Source: RZZS01 sp964498755 (GTDB lineage Bacteria > Pseudomonadota > Alphaproteobacteria > Micavibrionales > Micavibrionaceae). From it: a stretch of 64,000 bases of DNA. The notes under the pieces are model-generated. The model was not told where the DNA came from, did no database searches, and saw only the letters and a list, made by a program, of their open reading frames with translations. The stretch lies in the NCBI GenBank assembly GCA_964498755.1, contig CAZCIB010000005.1, positions 1-64,000 of the forward strand, written 5' to 3'. A program made the position numbers and the translations under genes. Below, piece by piece: positions 30,741-39,870 of the stretch (position 1 is the first letter of the stretch; every line of letters begins with the position of its first letter).

Positions 30741-32159
30741 TTACGGCGCTTCTTTCAGAGACTCAAACGCCGCGAGGGCGTTTTGACGTTCCTGCTTATG
30801 ATCTACAATCGGATGCGGATACGTCTCCCCGAGCTTAACGCCCGCATCCTCCACAACCTTTTCTGGAGCTTCCCATGGCGCATGGATATGTTTCGCCGGC
30901 ATTTCCCCAAGTTCCGGGACAAAGCGGCGCACGTAATCGCCTTCCGGGTCGAACTTCAGTCCTTGCGTGACCGGGTTGAATACCCGGAAATAGGGCGCGG
31001 CGTCCGCCCCGCATCCGGCGATCCACTGCCAGCCCGCGCTGTTATTGGCCAGATCGGCGTCGACGAGGCAGTCCCAGAACCATTTCTCGCCCTCGCTCCA
31101 GTGAATGCGTAAATCCTTTACAAGAAACGAGCCGACAATCATGCGCACGCGGTTATGCATCCAGCCCGTTTCCCAGAGCTGGCGCATGCCCGCGTCTACT
31201 ATTGGGTAGCCGGTAAGGCCTTTCTGCCAGGCCTTCAGCTGTTTTTTGTTCGGCTCCCAGGGGAAATTTTTAAATTTGTCCTGCATAGGCTCTTCGGGAA
31301 AATCGGGGAAATGATGCAGCAGGTTGTAACAAAACTCCCGCCAGTAGATTTCACGCAGAAAGGGTTCGCTGCGGTCGCCCGTTTCATGCCAGATCTGACG
31401 CGGGCCGATTTCTCCGTGATGCAAATGCGGCGACAGGCCGGACGTGAAATCCTTGTCCGGCCGGTCCCGGCCTGTTTTGTATTGAGAAACGGCGTCCTCA
31501 AGGAAGCGGTGAAAACGTTCCTGTGCGCCGCTTTCACCGGGCCGCCAGTATTGTTCGAGTTTCTTGTCCCAGCGAATTTCAGGCAGAAGGCCCAGTTCAT
31601 CAATCGTGACGCCGGCGTCGAGTTGCGAAGGGGGGTTCAGCTGATCCGGTTCAGGCAGTGGTTCCGGCGGTTCGCGCAGCGCAATTCCGGCCTTGTAAAA
31701 AGGCGTAAAGACCTTATAGGGCGCGCCATCGTCCTTTTTTACAGTCCACGGCTCCCGGATTAGGCCGGCGTTAAAATTCGCCGTCTCAATATTGTTTTCG
31801 CCGCACCATTTCAGAACGTCTTTCTCAAGCGCTTGCCGCCAGGGCTCGTAACAACGGTTCCAGTAAAGCGCGCCTGCTCTGGTTTCCTTGAAGAGACGGG
31901 ACAGTTGCGCGATCGCGCCGCCCTTGAATACGAGCAGATTGGCGTTCTTTTTTTTCAGGCTCTTTTGCAAAGCGCGCAGGGAATGATGCAGCCACCAGCG
32001 GCTTGCTGCGCCCGGCCGCCAGTCGCCCGCCGCTTCTTCGTCAAGTATGTAGACCGGGATAACGGGCCGCCCGGTCTGCGCCGCTTCGTAAAGCGCCGGG
32101 TTGTCATAGATACGCAGATCTTGTTGAAACCAGACAATAATAGGAGATGGCTTATTCAT
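30741..32159 (-). CDS. phrB: Deoxyribodipyrimidine photolyase
   Basis: Light-driven repair of cyclobutane pyrimidine dimers with FAD. The 472 residues contain an N-terminal antenna domain (IIVWFQQDLRIYDNPALYEA, VIPVYILDEEA) and a C-terminal FAD domain: EIYWREFCYNLLHHFPD, the GYPIVDAGMRQLWETGWMHN signature and NNSAGWQWIAGCGADAAPYF, with the Trp electron-relay residues. The final FNPVTQG and YVRRFVPEL are typical of class I photolyases. It begins 55 bases downstream of the DHH gene. Confidence 0.95.
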   Translation of the reverse strand: MNKPSPIIVWFQQDLRIYDNPALYEAAQTGRPVIPVYILDEEAAGDWRPGAASRWWLHHSLRALQKSLKKKNANLLVFKGGAIAQLSRLFKETRAGALYWNRCYEPWRQALEKDVLKWCGENNIETANFNAGLIREPWTVKKDDGAPYKVFTPFYKAGIALREPPEPLPEPDQLNPPSQLDAGVTIDELGLLPEIRWDKKLEQYWRPGESGAQERFHRFLEDAVSQYKTGRDRPDKDFTSGLSPHLHHGEIGPRQIWHETGDRSEPFLREIYWREFCYNLLHHFPDFPEEPMQDKFKNFPWEPNKKQLKAWQKGLTGYPIVDAGMRQLWETGWMHNRVRMIVGSFLVKDLRIHWSEGEKWFWDCLVDADLANNSAGWQWIAGCGADAAPYFRVFNPVTQGLKFDPEGDYVRRFVPELGEMPAKHIHAPWEAPEKVVEDAGVKLGETYPHPIVDHKQERQNALAAFESLKEAP

Positions 32160-32214
32160 GACAGGAAGTTACGTATGACTCGCCCGTCAGGATCAACCTT
32201 GCGGTAAAAAATAA

Positions 32215-33177
32215 TCAGCCGTCCGCCGTTATTTTCTCGATGATTTCCTGCAGGGTTTCTTCAGCGTTCTGGTTGTCAATCTGACAGGTTCCGGCCGCGT
32301 GATGCCCGCCGCCGCCATATTCAAGGCACAGCTTGCCAATGTTGGTTTTGCTGGTGCGGTTGAGGATCGACTTGCCGATCGCGAATACCGTATTTTGCTT
32401 GTTTTTGCCCCATATGACATGACAGGAAATGTTGCATTGCGGGAAGAGCGCGTAAATCATGAAGCGGTTCCCGGCCCAGATCGTGTCTTCCTTGCGCAGG
32501 TCCAGTACGACGAGATTCTTGTGGACGGTGGCGCAACGCTCTACCTGTTCCCGGAATTTGAGCTGGTGTTCAAAATAAAGGTCGACGCGCTCTTTAACAT
32601 CGGGTAATGCAAGGATTTCGTTAATATCCTTATGCGTCCGGCAAAAGTCGATGAGTTGCATCATCAGTTGATAGTTCGAGATATTGAAATCGCGGAACCG
32701 CCCGAGACCCGTGCGCGAATCCATGATGAAGCTCAAAAGCTCCCAGCCTTGCGGGTTGAGGATATCCTCTTTGGTAAACTGCGCGGAGTCCGCCTTGTCG
32801 ACGGCTTCGAGCAATTCATCGCTGATATTGGGAAGGCGGGATTTACCGCCAAAATAACGGTAGACGACATAAGCCGCCGAAGGCGCGTCGGGGTCGATAA
32901 CGTGGTTCGGCGGAATTTCGTCAAGGCGCTCAATCTCGCTGGCATGATGGTCAAAGGCGAGATAGACGCCTTCAACGTAGGGCAGGTTGGTCGTGATGTC
33001 ATCCGGCCCGATATCAATAATGCCGTCCTGCATGTCTTTCGGATGGGCGAATGAAATCTCGTCTATCATGCCCAGCTCTTTCAGAATAACGCCGCAGACA
33101 AGGCCGTCCATGTCGCTGCGGGTTACAAGGCGGTATTTCTTGTTTTCTTCGGGAAGGATTTTCGAATCTGTGGTCAT
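32215..33177 (-). CDS. DHH family phosphoesterase
   Basis: A 320-residue DHH/DHHA1 protein. The metal-binding motifs are TRSDMDGLVCGVILKELG at about 19-36 and LAFDHHASEIERLDE at about 73-87. DHHA1 ends with KLCLEYGGGGHHAAGTCQID. These are the features of exopolyphosphatase-like or nanoRNase-like enzymes; the exact substrate (oligoribonucleotide, cyclic dinucleotide or polyphosphate) cannot be decided. The gene lies between photolyase and clpX on the minus strand with no overlap. Confidence 0.88.
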   Translation of the reverse strand: MTTDSKILPEENKKYRLVTRSDMDGLVCGVILKELGMIDEISFAHPKDMQDGIIDIGPDDITTNLPYVEGVYLAFDHHASEIERLDEIPPNHVIDPDAPSAAYVVYRYFGGKSRLPNISDELLEAVDKADSAQFTKEDILNPQGWELLSFIMDSRTGLGRFRDFNISNYQLMMQLIDFCRTHKDINEILALPDVKERVDLYFEHQLKFREQVERCATVHKNLVVLDLRKEDTIWAGNRFMIYALFPQCNISCHVIWGKNKQNTVFAIGKSILNRTSKTNIGKLCLEYGGGGHHAAGTCQIDNQNAEETLQEIIEKITADG

Positions 33178-33291
33178 GGATGCATCACCCGTATCGTATG
33201 TCAGTTTGCGTCTTGAGGTAATTTACAAAGGGTCGCTGAAAAACAGCATAAAAATCATAGTACGCGGGCGTTAAAAACGAAAGAGCTATTC

Positions 33292-34572
33292 TCAGGCGCT
33301 TGCGCCTTCCTTCGCCGTTTTTTTCTTTTTCTTGCTGTCGCTGTGAACAAAGACAGGTTTTTTGTTTTCCTCAACCGTATCTTTCTCGACCAGCACTTTT
33401 TCGACGTCGTCCATATCCGGAATTTCGAACATGGTATCGAGCAGCAGGTTTTCGAGGATGGAGCGCAGTCCCCGCGCGCCGGTTTTCCGCTCGATGGCTT
33501 TTTGCGCGACGACCTTGAGGGCGTCTTCAGAAAATTCGAGTTCTGTACCCTCAAGCTCAAACAGGCGTTTGTATTGTTTGACAAGCGCGTTCTTGGGCTC
33601 GGTCAGGATCGTAATCAGCGCGTCTTCGTCGAGGTCTTCAAGCGTGGCGACAACGGGCAGGCGACCGACGAATTCGGGAATCAAGCCAAATTTAAGAAGG
33701 TCTTCCGGCTCAAGATCGCGCAATACGTCGCCGGCGCGGCGATCGTCGGGGCTGCGCACATCGGCACCAAAGCCGATCGTCGTGCCGCGCCCGCGCTCGG
33801 AAATAATTTTATCAAGCCCTGCAAACGCGCCGCCGCAGATGAAAAGGATATTGGCGGTGTCGACTTGTAAAAACTCTTGTTGCGGATGCTTGCGCCCGCC
33901 CTGCGGCGGAACGGCGGCGATGGTGCCTTCCATCAGTTTAAGCAAAGCCTGTTGCACGCCCTCGCCGGAGACGTCGCGCGTGATCGACGGGTTGTCGGAT
34001 TTGCGGGAAATCTTGTCGATTTCGTCAATGTAAACAATGCCTTTTTGCGCGCGCTCGACGTTGTAATCGGAGGCCTGCAGAAGTTTGAGAACGATATTCT
34101 CGACGTCCTCGCCGACATAGCCTGCCTCGGTCAGAGTCGTCGCGTCGGCCATGGTAAACGGCACGTCGAGAATGCGGGCGAGAGTCTGGGCCAGAAGCGT
34201 TTTACCGCAACCTGTCGGACCAACGAGCAGGATGTTGGATTTCGCAAGCTCAACTTCGGCGCCCGCGTCGGCGTCTTCGAGGCGTTTGTAGTGGTTGTGA
34301 ACAGCGACGGAGAGCACCCGCTTGGCGCGTTCCTGGCCGATGACGTAATCGTCGAGCACGGCCTTGATCTCGCCTGGCGTCGGCACGCCGTCGCCGGAGC
34401 GCACGATCTGCGTCTTGTCCTCCTCGCGGATAATGTCCATGCACAGCTCAACGCATTCATTGCAGATGAACACGTTCGGCCCCGCTATCAGCTTGCGGAC
34501 TTCGTGCTGGCTCTTGCCGCAGAAAGAGCAGTAAAGGGTGTTTTTGGATTCGCCGCTGCCGGATTTGCTCAT
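33292..34572 (-). CDS. clpX: ATP-dependent Clp protease ATP-binding subunit ClpX
   Basis: AAA+ unfoldase that feeds ClpP. The 426-residue product has the zinc-binding domain with Cys15, 18, 37 and 40 (YCSFCGKSQ, FICNECVELC). The Walker A site is LLVGPTGCGKTLLAQTLA at about 114-131, Walker B is IVYIDEIDKI, the pore loop is ATTLTEAGYVGEDVE, and the ClpP-contact loop region is RGTTIGFGADV. The Lys-rich end KKKKKTAKEG is normal. No clpP or lon gene adjoins it; the neighbours are a DHH gene and, divergently, sufE. Confidence 0.97.
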   Translation of the reverse strand: MSKSGSGESKNTLYCSFCGKSQHEVRKLIAGPNVFICNECVELCMDIIREEDKTQIVRSGDGVPTPGEIKAVLDDYVIGQERAKRVLSVAVHNHYKRLEDADAGAEVELAKSNILLVGPTGCGKTLLAQTLARILDVPFTMADATTLTEAGYVGEDVENIVLKLLQASDYNVERAQKGIVYIDEIDKISRKSDNPSITRDVSGEGVQQALLKLMEGTIAAVPPQGGRKHPQQEFLQVDTANILFICGGAFAGLDKIISERGRGTTIGFGADVRSPDDRRAGDVLRDLEPEDLLKFGLIPEFVGRLPVVATLEDLDEDALITILTEPKNALVKQYKRLFELEGTELEFSEDALKVVAQKAIERKTGARGLRSILENLLLDTMFEIPDMDDVEKVLVEKDTVEENKKPVFVHSDSKKKKKTAKEGASA

Positions 34573-34775
34573 TTAGGATGTTCTCTTTTCAGATACGCGA
34601 TTCATTTCATTCCAATCTAGCCAAGGCGCAGGCATATACGCAAGGGCTTATATGAACAATCATAGGGACGCATGGCAAAAAAGCAAAGGACTCATTTTTT
34701 CATAGTTAAATATTTTTCTTGAGACTTGCCGCGCAGGCGGACATGCGTTACTTCGTCCATAACGGGGAAAGACCT

Positions 34776-35180
34776 ATGACGGATTATTCGCTTGCGGAAA
34801 TACAGGAAACGTTTGAACTCCTCGGCGACTGGGAGGAGCGTTACGCCTATCTGATCGATCTCGGGCGGAATCTGCCGACGATGCCGCAGGAGCTCAAAAC
34901 CGAAGAGACGAAGGTCAAGGGCTGCACCTCGCAGGTCTGGATGGTTCCGAAAGTGGAGGCGGGGCGTTACAGTTTCCTTGCGGATAGCGACGCCCTCATC
35001 GTCAAGGGCCTGATCGGGGTTCTGCTCGCGGCCTATAACGACAAGACGCCGGAGGAAATCGGCGCGGTGGATATCGAATCCGCCTTTCAGGAAATGGGCC
35101 TTGAACAGCATTTAAGCCCGAACCGCCGCAACGGCTTTTATGCGATGGTCGAGCGGATCAGGGGTTTTGCGTCAAGTTAG
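34776..35180 (+). CDS. sufE: Cysteine desulfuration protein SufE
   Basis: Sulfur acceptor for the SufS cysteine desulfurase in Fe-S cluster assembly. The start MTDYSLAEIQETFELLGDWE at 34776 follows GGGGAAAGA. The active-site Cys50 is in VKGCTSQVWM; then GLIGVLLAAYNDKTPEEI and LSPNRRNGFYAMVERIR. The 134 residues match the family. Codons upstream of 34776 give no sensible protein. It is divergent from clpX and followed by a repeat hairpin. No other suf gene is in the window. Confidence 0.94.
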   Translation: MTDYSLAEIQETFELLGDWEERYAYLIDLGRNLPTMPQELKTEETKVKGCTSQVWMVPKVEAGRYSFLADSDALIVKGLIGVLLAAYNDKTPEEIGAVDIESAFQEMGLEQHLSPNRRNGFYAMVERIRGFASS

Positions 35181-35211
35181 AGCGTTACCCGATTTGATGA
35201 AATCGCACCTT

Positions 35212-35277
35212 GTCGCCTCTGCGAAAGCGGAGGCCCAAAGTTACAGAATTTTGGATCCCCGCCTTCGCGGGGATGAC
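35212..35277. repeat. GTC-type double hairpin between sufE and the next gene
   Basis: GCCTCTGCGAAAGCGGAGGC and ATCCCCGCCTTCGCGGGGAT hairpins in a 66-base unit of the dispersed GTCATTCCGG family. Confidence 0.75.
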
Positions 35278-35300
35278 ATGGAACCCAAAGGGGGCAGGGG

Positions 35301-35930
35301 TTATTTGTCCTCTTCCTCTTCCTCTTCCTCTTCCGTCTTTTCGTTGTCTGCGTTTTCCTCGGGCGTTTCGGGCTCCGCGATCCGTATGCTTCCCAGAATA
35401 TCCGCGAACATGGAATCCGCAGGGTCATGCGTCGCGCCGATCAGTTCGCCTTCAACCGTAAGGACAGAGTCCTTGCCGATCCAGACCTGCGCGGTATAAA
35501 TCATCCCGTCGCGCCCTGCCGTGCCTGTGCCGCTGAGCCCGGCGAGTTTTGCGCCCTCCGATTCAGAAAAATGGATGTTGTATTCCTCGATCATTTCCTT
35601 GTCCACAAGGCCGCGCAGCACGGCGATCATGGTTTCGCGGTCGGCGCGTTCGTACATGTCCGCGCCCGCCGGGTTGCAGGTCACGCGGAAATTCACGGTC
35701 GTGCGCATGCCGAATACTTGCGTGTAATTGGTCACGGCGTAGCAGCGGTTTTCTTCCGGGCATTTGCGGCTCGTGTAAGGCGCTTCCGGGAAGTCGATGG
35801 CAAAGCCGCAATTCTCCGGCTGATAGGTATGGGGCAGGGGCGTCGGCTCGCGCGGCGGCTTTTGCTTGCCTTCCTGGGCATGGGCGGGGAGGGCATATAA
35901 AAGAACGAACCAAAGCCACAGGAGCGTCAT
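35301..35930 (-). CDS. Hypothetical secreted protein
   Basis: A 209-residue exported protein that I do not recognise. The start MTLLWLWFVLLYALPAHAQE at 35930 is a signal peptide cleaved after AHA. The mature part has four Cys residues (ENCGFAIDF, RKCPEENRCYAV and VTCNPAG), likely disulphide-bonded, and beta-rich sequence such as GMIYTAQVWIGKDSVLTVEG. A Glu-rich tail of eight Glu is encoded by a CTCTTC microsatellite. The ATG lies in the GGGCATGACG end of a repeat and has no Shine-Dalgarno sequence, so expression may be altered relative to homologues. Confidence 0.75.
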   Translation of the reverse strand: MTLLWLWFVLLYALPAHAQEGKQKPPREPTPLPHTYQPENCGFAIDFPEAPYTSRKCPEENRCYAVTNYTQVFGMRTTVNFRVTCNPAGADMYERADRETMIAVLRGLVDKEMIEEYNIHFSESEGAKLAGLSGTGTAGRDGMIYTAQVWIGKDSVLTVEGELIGATHDPADSMFADILGSIRIAEPETPEENADNEKTEEEEEEEEDK

Positions 35931-36047
35931 GCCCGCCCGCCTTCGCGCTTGCGCGCTATGGCGCGTAAAAGCTTTATGCGGGCATCCGGACTTCGCTAAA
36001 GAAGCTTCGTCCGGCAGGCCGGATACCCGCTCAAGGCGGGTATGACA
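35929..36047. repeat. GCCCGC/GCGGGC repeat pair before hisS stop
   Basis: Compound of hairpins ATGCCCGC/GCGGGCAT and ATACCCGC/GCGGGTAT with CCGGAC/GTCCGG between. Its left end supplies the start codon of the secreted-protein gene. Confidence 0.75.
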
Positions 36048-36054
36048 GTTTATT

Positions 36055-37461
36055 TTATTCATCCATCACCCAGCTTTCCGGATCGGCCTGAACTTGTTCG
36101 CCGGTTTCCATGTTTTTGACCTCGTGCGATCCGTCCGCGTCGAATGGCGGGAACCAGACGTGAGCAATGCCCTTGCGCTCGGCGTAGGCGAGTTGCTTTT
36201 TAATTTTCTGCGGGGCGTGGTAGAGCTCGACGTTATAGCCGCGCGTTCTTAATGTCCGGGCCGCCTGCGCCGCCGCGCTACGCTGTTCCTCGTTCGGCAG
36301 GACCATGAGGATATGCGCGGGGCTTGTCGCCTTGACCGGTAGTTTACCCTGCTGTCTAAGGCGGTCGAACAGGCGCGAAAAGCCGATGGAAATGCCGACG
36401 CCCGGCAGATGCTTGTTAATATACCCGCCTGCGAGATCGTCATAGCGCCCGCCGGAACAGATCGAGCCGTAACCGGGATCGTCCGTAAACACCGTCTCGT
36501 ACACCGTGCCCGTGTAATAATCCAGCCCGCGGACGATAGAGAGATCGGCCACGACCGCGCCTTCGGGGAGGTGGAAGAGTTGATCGAGGACGAAGGAGAG
36601 TTCTTCGATGCCCTCGTCGAACAATGCCGTCACCCCGGCGGAAGCCGGGGTCCATTCTGAGCCTGTATTTGAACCTGCCGATGGATTCCGGCTTTCGCCG
36701 GAATGACGCTTCAGTAAGTCTTGCGCCAATACTTTTAAATGCTTGGATTTAGTTACTTTAGTCGCCGTAAGCTCCCTGATAGCGCGAAGATTTACCGTGT
36801 TGACGCCTAAATCCACCAATTGGCTTTCAGCTTCTTGCTGGCCAATTTTCTCAATTTTATCGACAATGCGGGTAACTTCGGCGACGTTTTCGATTCCGAG
36901 TATTTCACACAGGCCAACCAATATCTTCCTGTTACTCACCCGTATCTGTATCTTCTCATTCTCCATGCCGGGCAGGGAACTCAGAACCTCCCAGATAATC
37001 GCAGGCATTTCCGCGTCGAAATGCAGCGGCAGGTGATCGACGTTGATCACGTCGATATCGCACTGCATGAATTCGCGGAAGCGTCCGGCCTGCGGCCTTT
37101 CGCCGCGCCAGACGCGCTGCATCTGGTAGCGTTTGAACGGGAAGATCAGCTCGTTGAAATGCTGCGCCGTATAGCGGGCGAGCGGCACGGTCTGGTCGAA
37201 ATGGAGCGCGAGCCGGGCTTCCTTGTCGCCTTCTTCCTTGTGCAGGCGCTCGATGACGTAGATTTCCTTGTCGGCGTCGCCGCCCTTGGCCTCGATGACC
37301 GCAAGCTCCTCGACGCTTGGCGTTTCGATGGAGCAAAACCCGTAACTTTCAAAGACGCGGCGGATATGGTCCAGCCATTGCTGCTCGACCAGCCGCACTT
37401 CGGGGAGCCATTCGGGAAAGCCGCTAACGGGCCGGGGCTTGTAAATTTTCTTTTCGCTCAT
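36055..37461 (-). CDS. hisS: Histidyl-tRNA synthetase with in-frame repeat insertion
   Basis: Class II synthetase charging tRNA-His. The start MSEKKIYKPRPVSGFPEWLP at 37461 is the family start; codons to 37533 come from repeat DNA. Motif 2 is FKRYQMQRVWRGERPQAGRF at about 109-128, the His-site motif RGLDYYTGTVYE is at about 311-322, and motif 3 is LPGVGISIGFSRL. The C-terminal anticodon domain is present. The 468 residues include an insertion at about 253-278 (SGESRNPS ... WTPASAGVT) from a palindromic repeat, in the linker before the His-A region. Confidence 0.95.
   Translation of the reverse strand: MSEKKIYKPRPVSGFPEWLPEVRLVEQQWLDHIRRVFESYGFCSIETPSVEELAVIEAKGGDADKEIYVIERLHKEEGDKEARLALHFDQTVPLARYTAQHFNELIFPFKRYQMQRVWRGERPQAGRFREFMQCDIDVINVDHLPLHFDAEMPAIIWEVLSSLPGMENEKIQIRVSNRKILVGLCEILGIENVAEVTRIVDKIEKIGQQEAESQLVDLGVNTVNLRAIRELTATKVTKSKHLKVLAQDLLKRHSGESRNPSAGSNTGSEWTPASAGVTALFDEGIEELSFVLDQLFHLPEGAVVADLSIVRGLDYYTGTVYETVFTDDPGYGSICSGGRYDDLAGGYINKHLPGVGISIGFSRLFDRLRQQGKLPVKATSPAHILMVLPNEEQRSAAAQAARTLRTRGYNVELYHAPQKIKKQLAYAERKGIAHVWFPPFDADGSHEVKNMETGEQVQADPESWVMDE
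36629..36707. repeat. GTCATTCCGG family repeat inside hisS
   Basis: A unit of about 79 bases with hairpins CCCCGGCGGAAGCCGGGG and ATTCCGGCTTTCGCCGGAAT, in frame within hisS and read on the minus strand. Intergenic relatives lie at 8428, 35212 and 37527. Confidence 0.9.
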
Positions 37462-37526
37462 AAAGGATGTTGTAAGGGCGGGAAGAGGAGATGGCAAGAT
37501 ATTGATCTCCAGCTTACAAATTTGCA

Positions 37527-37597
37527 CTGTCATCCCCGTGAAGACGGGGATCCAAATTCCGATGACTTTAGGCTCCCGCCTACGCGGGAGTGACAGT
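37527..37597. repeat. GTCATCCCCG/CTCCCGCC double hairpin
   Basis: CACTGTCA and TGACAGTG ends with CCCCGTGAAGACGGGG and CTCCCGCCTACGCGGGAG hairpins; a 71-base unit between hisS and cobT. Confidence 0.8.
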
Positions 37598-37608
37598 GAA
37601 TAAATAAC

Positions 37609-39459
37609 TTACCGCTTCCCTTTCTTCTCCAGTTCAAACAAATCCGTCAGCTGGCTCATCAACGCTTCTGCGAGGGCGTCGGCGTCCGTGATCGTGATCG
37701 CCTTTTCGTAGTAGCGCGTGACGTCATGGCCGATGCCGATGGCCGTGAGTTCAACTTTTGTTCTGGATTCAATCCACTGGATGATGTTCTTCAAGTCCTG
37801 CTCGAGGATATTGGACGGGTTGACGGATAGCGTCGAGTCGTCCACCGGCGCGCCGTCGGAAATCACCATCAGGATTTTGCGCTGCTCCGGGCGGCGGACG
37901 AGGCGGTTATACGCCCAGGCCAGAGCCTCGCCGTCGATGTTCTCTTTTAAAATGCCTTCTTTGAGCATCAGCCCGAGATTTTTGCGCGTGCGCCTCCACG
38001 GCGCGTCAGCGGCCTTGTAGATAATGTGGCGCAGATCGTTGAGGCGTCCGGGCTTGCCGGGGCGGCCCTGCTCAAACCAGAGTTCGCGGGATTTTCCGCC
38101 TTTCCACGCGCTTGTGGTAAAGCCGAGGATTTCCACCTTGACGCCCGCGCGTTCCATCGTCCGGGCGAGGATATCGGCGCAGATCGCCGCAATCGTGATG
38201 GGCCGCCCGCGCATCGAGCCGGAGTTGTCGATCAGCAGCGTCACAACCGTATCCCGGAACGGCGTTTCCTGCTCCTGCTTGTAGGTGAGCTGAATCGTTG
38301 GGTTGGCGATAATCCGCGATAGGCGCGAGGTATCCAGAACGCCTTCCTCGAGATCAAAGCTCCATGTCCGGTTTTGCCGCGCCATGAGCTGGCGCTGTAA
38401 TTTATTGGCAAGGCGCGTGATGATGCTCTGCACATGGGTGAGCTGCTTGTCGAGCTGCGCGCGCAAATGATAAAGATCCGGATGGCTGGTCAGCTCGTCG
38501 GCGTGGACGATTTCGTCAAATTGCGTTGTATAGACGTGATAAAGGCCCTGCGCGCCCTCGCGGAACCCATCCGGACGCTGAACGGGGGGCGGGCCGCCGG
38601 GCTCTTCGCTCTGGCCCATCTCCTCGCCGCCGTCTTCCGGGGCGTCCCGCATATCGTCCATCAACGCTTCAAGCGCATCGGGGTCGACGTCTTCCCCGCC
38701 GTGTTCCGATTGCGAGGATTCGGACTGCTCTTTCTGATCTTGCTGATCCGGCGCGCCGCCCTCCGCGTCTTCGGAGTCGTCCATTTCCTCGCCGGGCTGG
38801 ATCTGTTCTTCGGTCTCTTCCTGAAAGACGGGGATATCGAATCCGAGCCTGTGCAGCAGGTTCGTCGCCGCGCGCGCAAATTTTGCCTGATCGCCGCAAT
38901 GGTCCTTGAGCGCGGTTAAATCGGCCTTGCGATCCTCCAGCCATGGCCGCCAGAGCGTTTCGATGTTTTCAACCGCGCCCTTGTTGTTGCGCCCGGTGAG
39001 GGCAAGGCTGGCCAGCGCGTAGAGGGCCTCATGATCCGGGATGTCCTCGCGCGCATCCGCCTTGTCGTAGCCGCAGGAGGCGCAGCGCGCTTCGAGAATT
39101 TCCATGATATTGCCGCGCACGCCCTCCATATAGCGCGCGCCCTCGGCCTCGTAGCGCGCCTGCTCCAGCGCATCAAACGCCGCGCGGGCCTGCGGGTCGG
39201 ACGGCGCGTATTGCGCGTGAACGGAGGGTTTGTGATTTAACAGGCGCAAGGCCTTAATATCGGCGCTGCCGCGCAGCAGGGCGTGGTTCGCCTCTTCAAG
39301 CAGGGGCAGGGCGACCACCGGCGGGTCCGCCTTCCGGTCGCCATAGCGCACGGAACCGGAATACTGCACGTCGATATTTTTAACGCGCGACAATGCCCGC
39401 AAGGTCGAGGTCGTTGCGGTTTTGAGACGTTCTGTTTGATGCGCATTCGGATCACTCAT
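37609..39459 (-). CDS. cobT: Cobaltochelatase subunit CobT
   Basis: One of the two AAA-type partners (with CobS) that drive cobalt insertion by CobN in aerobic cobalamin synthesis. The 616 residues comprise an N-terminal domain (KNIDVQYSGSVRYGDRKADP), a long acidic linker (about 225-300, Glu/Asp/Gln/Gly-rich), and a C-terminal VWA domain with MIDAS motif LLIDNSGSMRGRP at about 415, then MVISDGAPVDDSTL. cobS is normally adjacent; here a vapBC-like module lies between them. CobN is not in the window. The ATG at 39459 has no clear ribosome site. Confidence 0.93.
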   Translation of the reverse strand: MSDPNAHQTERLKTATTSTLRALSRVKNIDVQYSGSVRYGDRKADPPVVALPLLEEANHALLRGSADIKALRLLNHKPSVHAQYAPSDPQARAAFDALEQARYEAEGARYMEGVRGNIMEILEARCASCGYDKADAREDIPDHEALYALASLALTGRNNKGAVENIETLWRPWLEDRKADLTALKDHCGDQAKFARAATNLLHRLGFDIPVFQEETEEQIQPGEEMDDSEDAEGGAPDQQDQKEQSESSQSEHGGEDVDPDALEALMDDMRDAPEDGGEEMGQSEEPGGPPPVQRPDGFREGAQGLYHVYTTQFDEIVHADELTSHPDLYHLRAQLDKQLTHVQSIITRLANKLQRQLMARQNRTWSFDLEEGVLDTSRLSRIIANPTIQLTYKQEQETPFRDTVVTLLIDNSGSMRGRPITIAAICADILARTMERAGVKVEILGFTTSAWKGGKSRELWFEQGRPGKPGRLNDLRHIIYKAADAPWRRTRKNLGLMLKEGILKENIDGEALAWAYNRLVRRPEQRKILMVISDGAPVDDSTLSVNPSNILEQDLKNIIQWIESRTKVELTAIGIGHDVTRYYEKAITITDADALAEALMSQLTDLFELEKKGKR

Positions 39460-39471
39460 AATTATAGGTAT

Positions 39472-39870
39472 TTACCGCCAGTCCTCGGTCGTCAACCCCT
39501 CGATTCGTTCAAATTCTTTTGTGTTGGACGTGACGAGGACAAGATCATGCGTCAGGGCCGTGGCGGCGATCAGCAGGTCATACGGACCGATCGGCGTGCC
39601 TTGTTGTCTCAGATGCGCGCGGATGTGGCTGGCTTTTAATGCGCTGTCTTCGTCAAAATCCAGAACCGGAATTTCAAGCATAAGGCTTGTCAGGATTGGT
39701 TTGATTTTTTTCGCCAGCGGCGGATTGAGGGCAAGGCCGTATTCGATTTCCAGGCGGCTTATGACGGATATGAAGAGTGTTGCAGTGTTTTCAGCCTTGA
39801 GGCGCTCTGCCGTGTTTCCGCGGTTCCAGATGAAATCGCTAATAGCGCATGTGTCGAGTAGGTAAGCCAT
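39472..39870 (-). CDS. PIN-domain toxin (VapC family)
   Basis: A 132-residue PIN ribonuclease. The acidic residues are in place: Asp6 in YLLDTCAISD, Glu in SRLEIEYGL at about 40, Asp in GPYDLLIAATAL at about 97, and the last in VTSNTKEF. The start overlaps the antitoxin stop by one base (TAATG), as in type II modules. It is encoded between cobS and cobT, 12 bases upstream of the cobT start. Confidence 0.9.
   Translation of the reverse strand: MAYLLDTCAISDFIWNRGNTAERLKAENTATLFISVISRLEIEYGLALNPPLAKKIKPILTSLMLEIPVLDFDEDSALKASHIRAHLRQQGTPIGPYDLLIAATALTHDLVLVTSNTKEFERIEGLTTEDWR

Noticed and set aside
36055..37533. hisS start at 37533
   Set aside because: The extra 24 codons come from repeat and leader DNA; the family start is the ATG at 37461.
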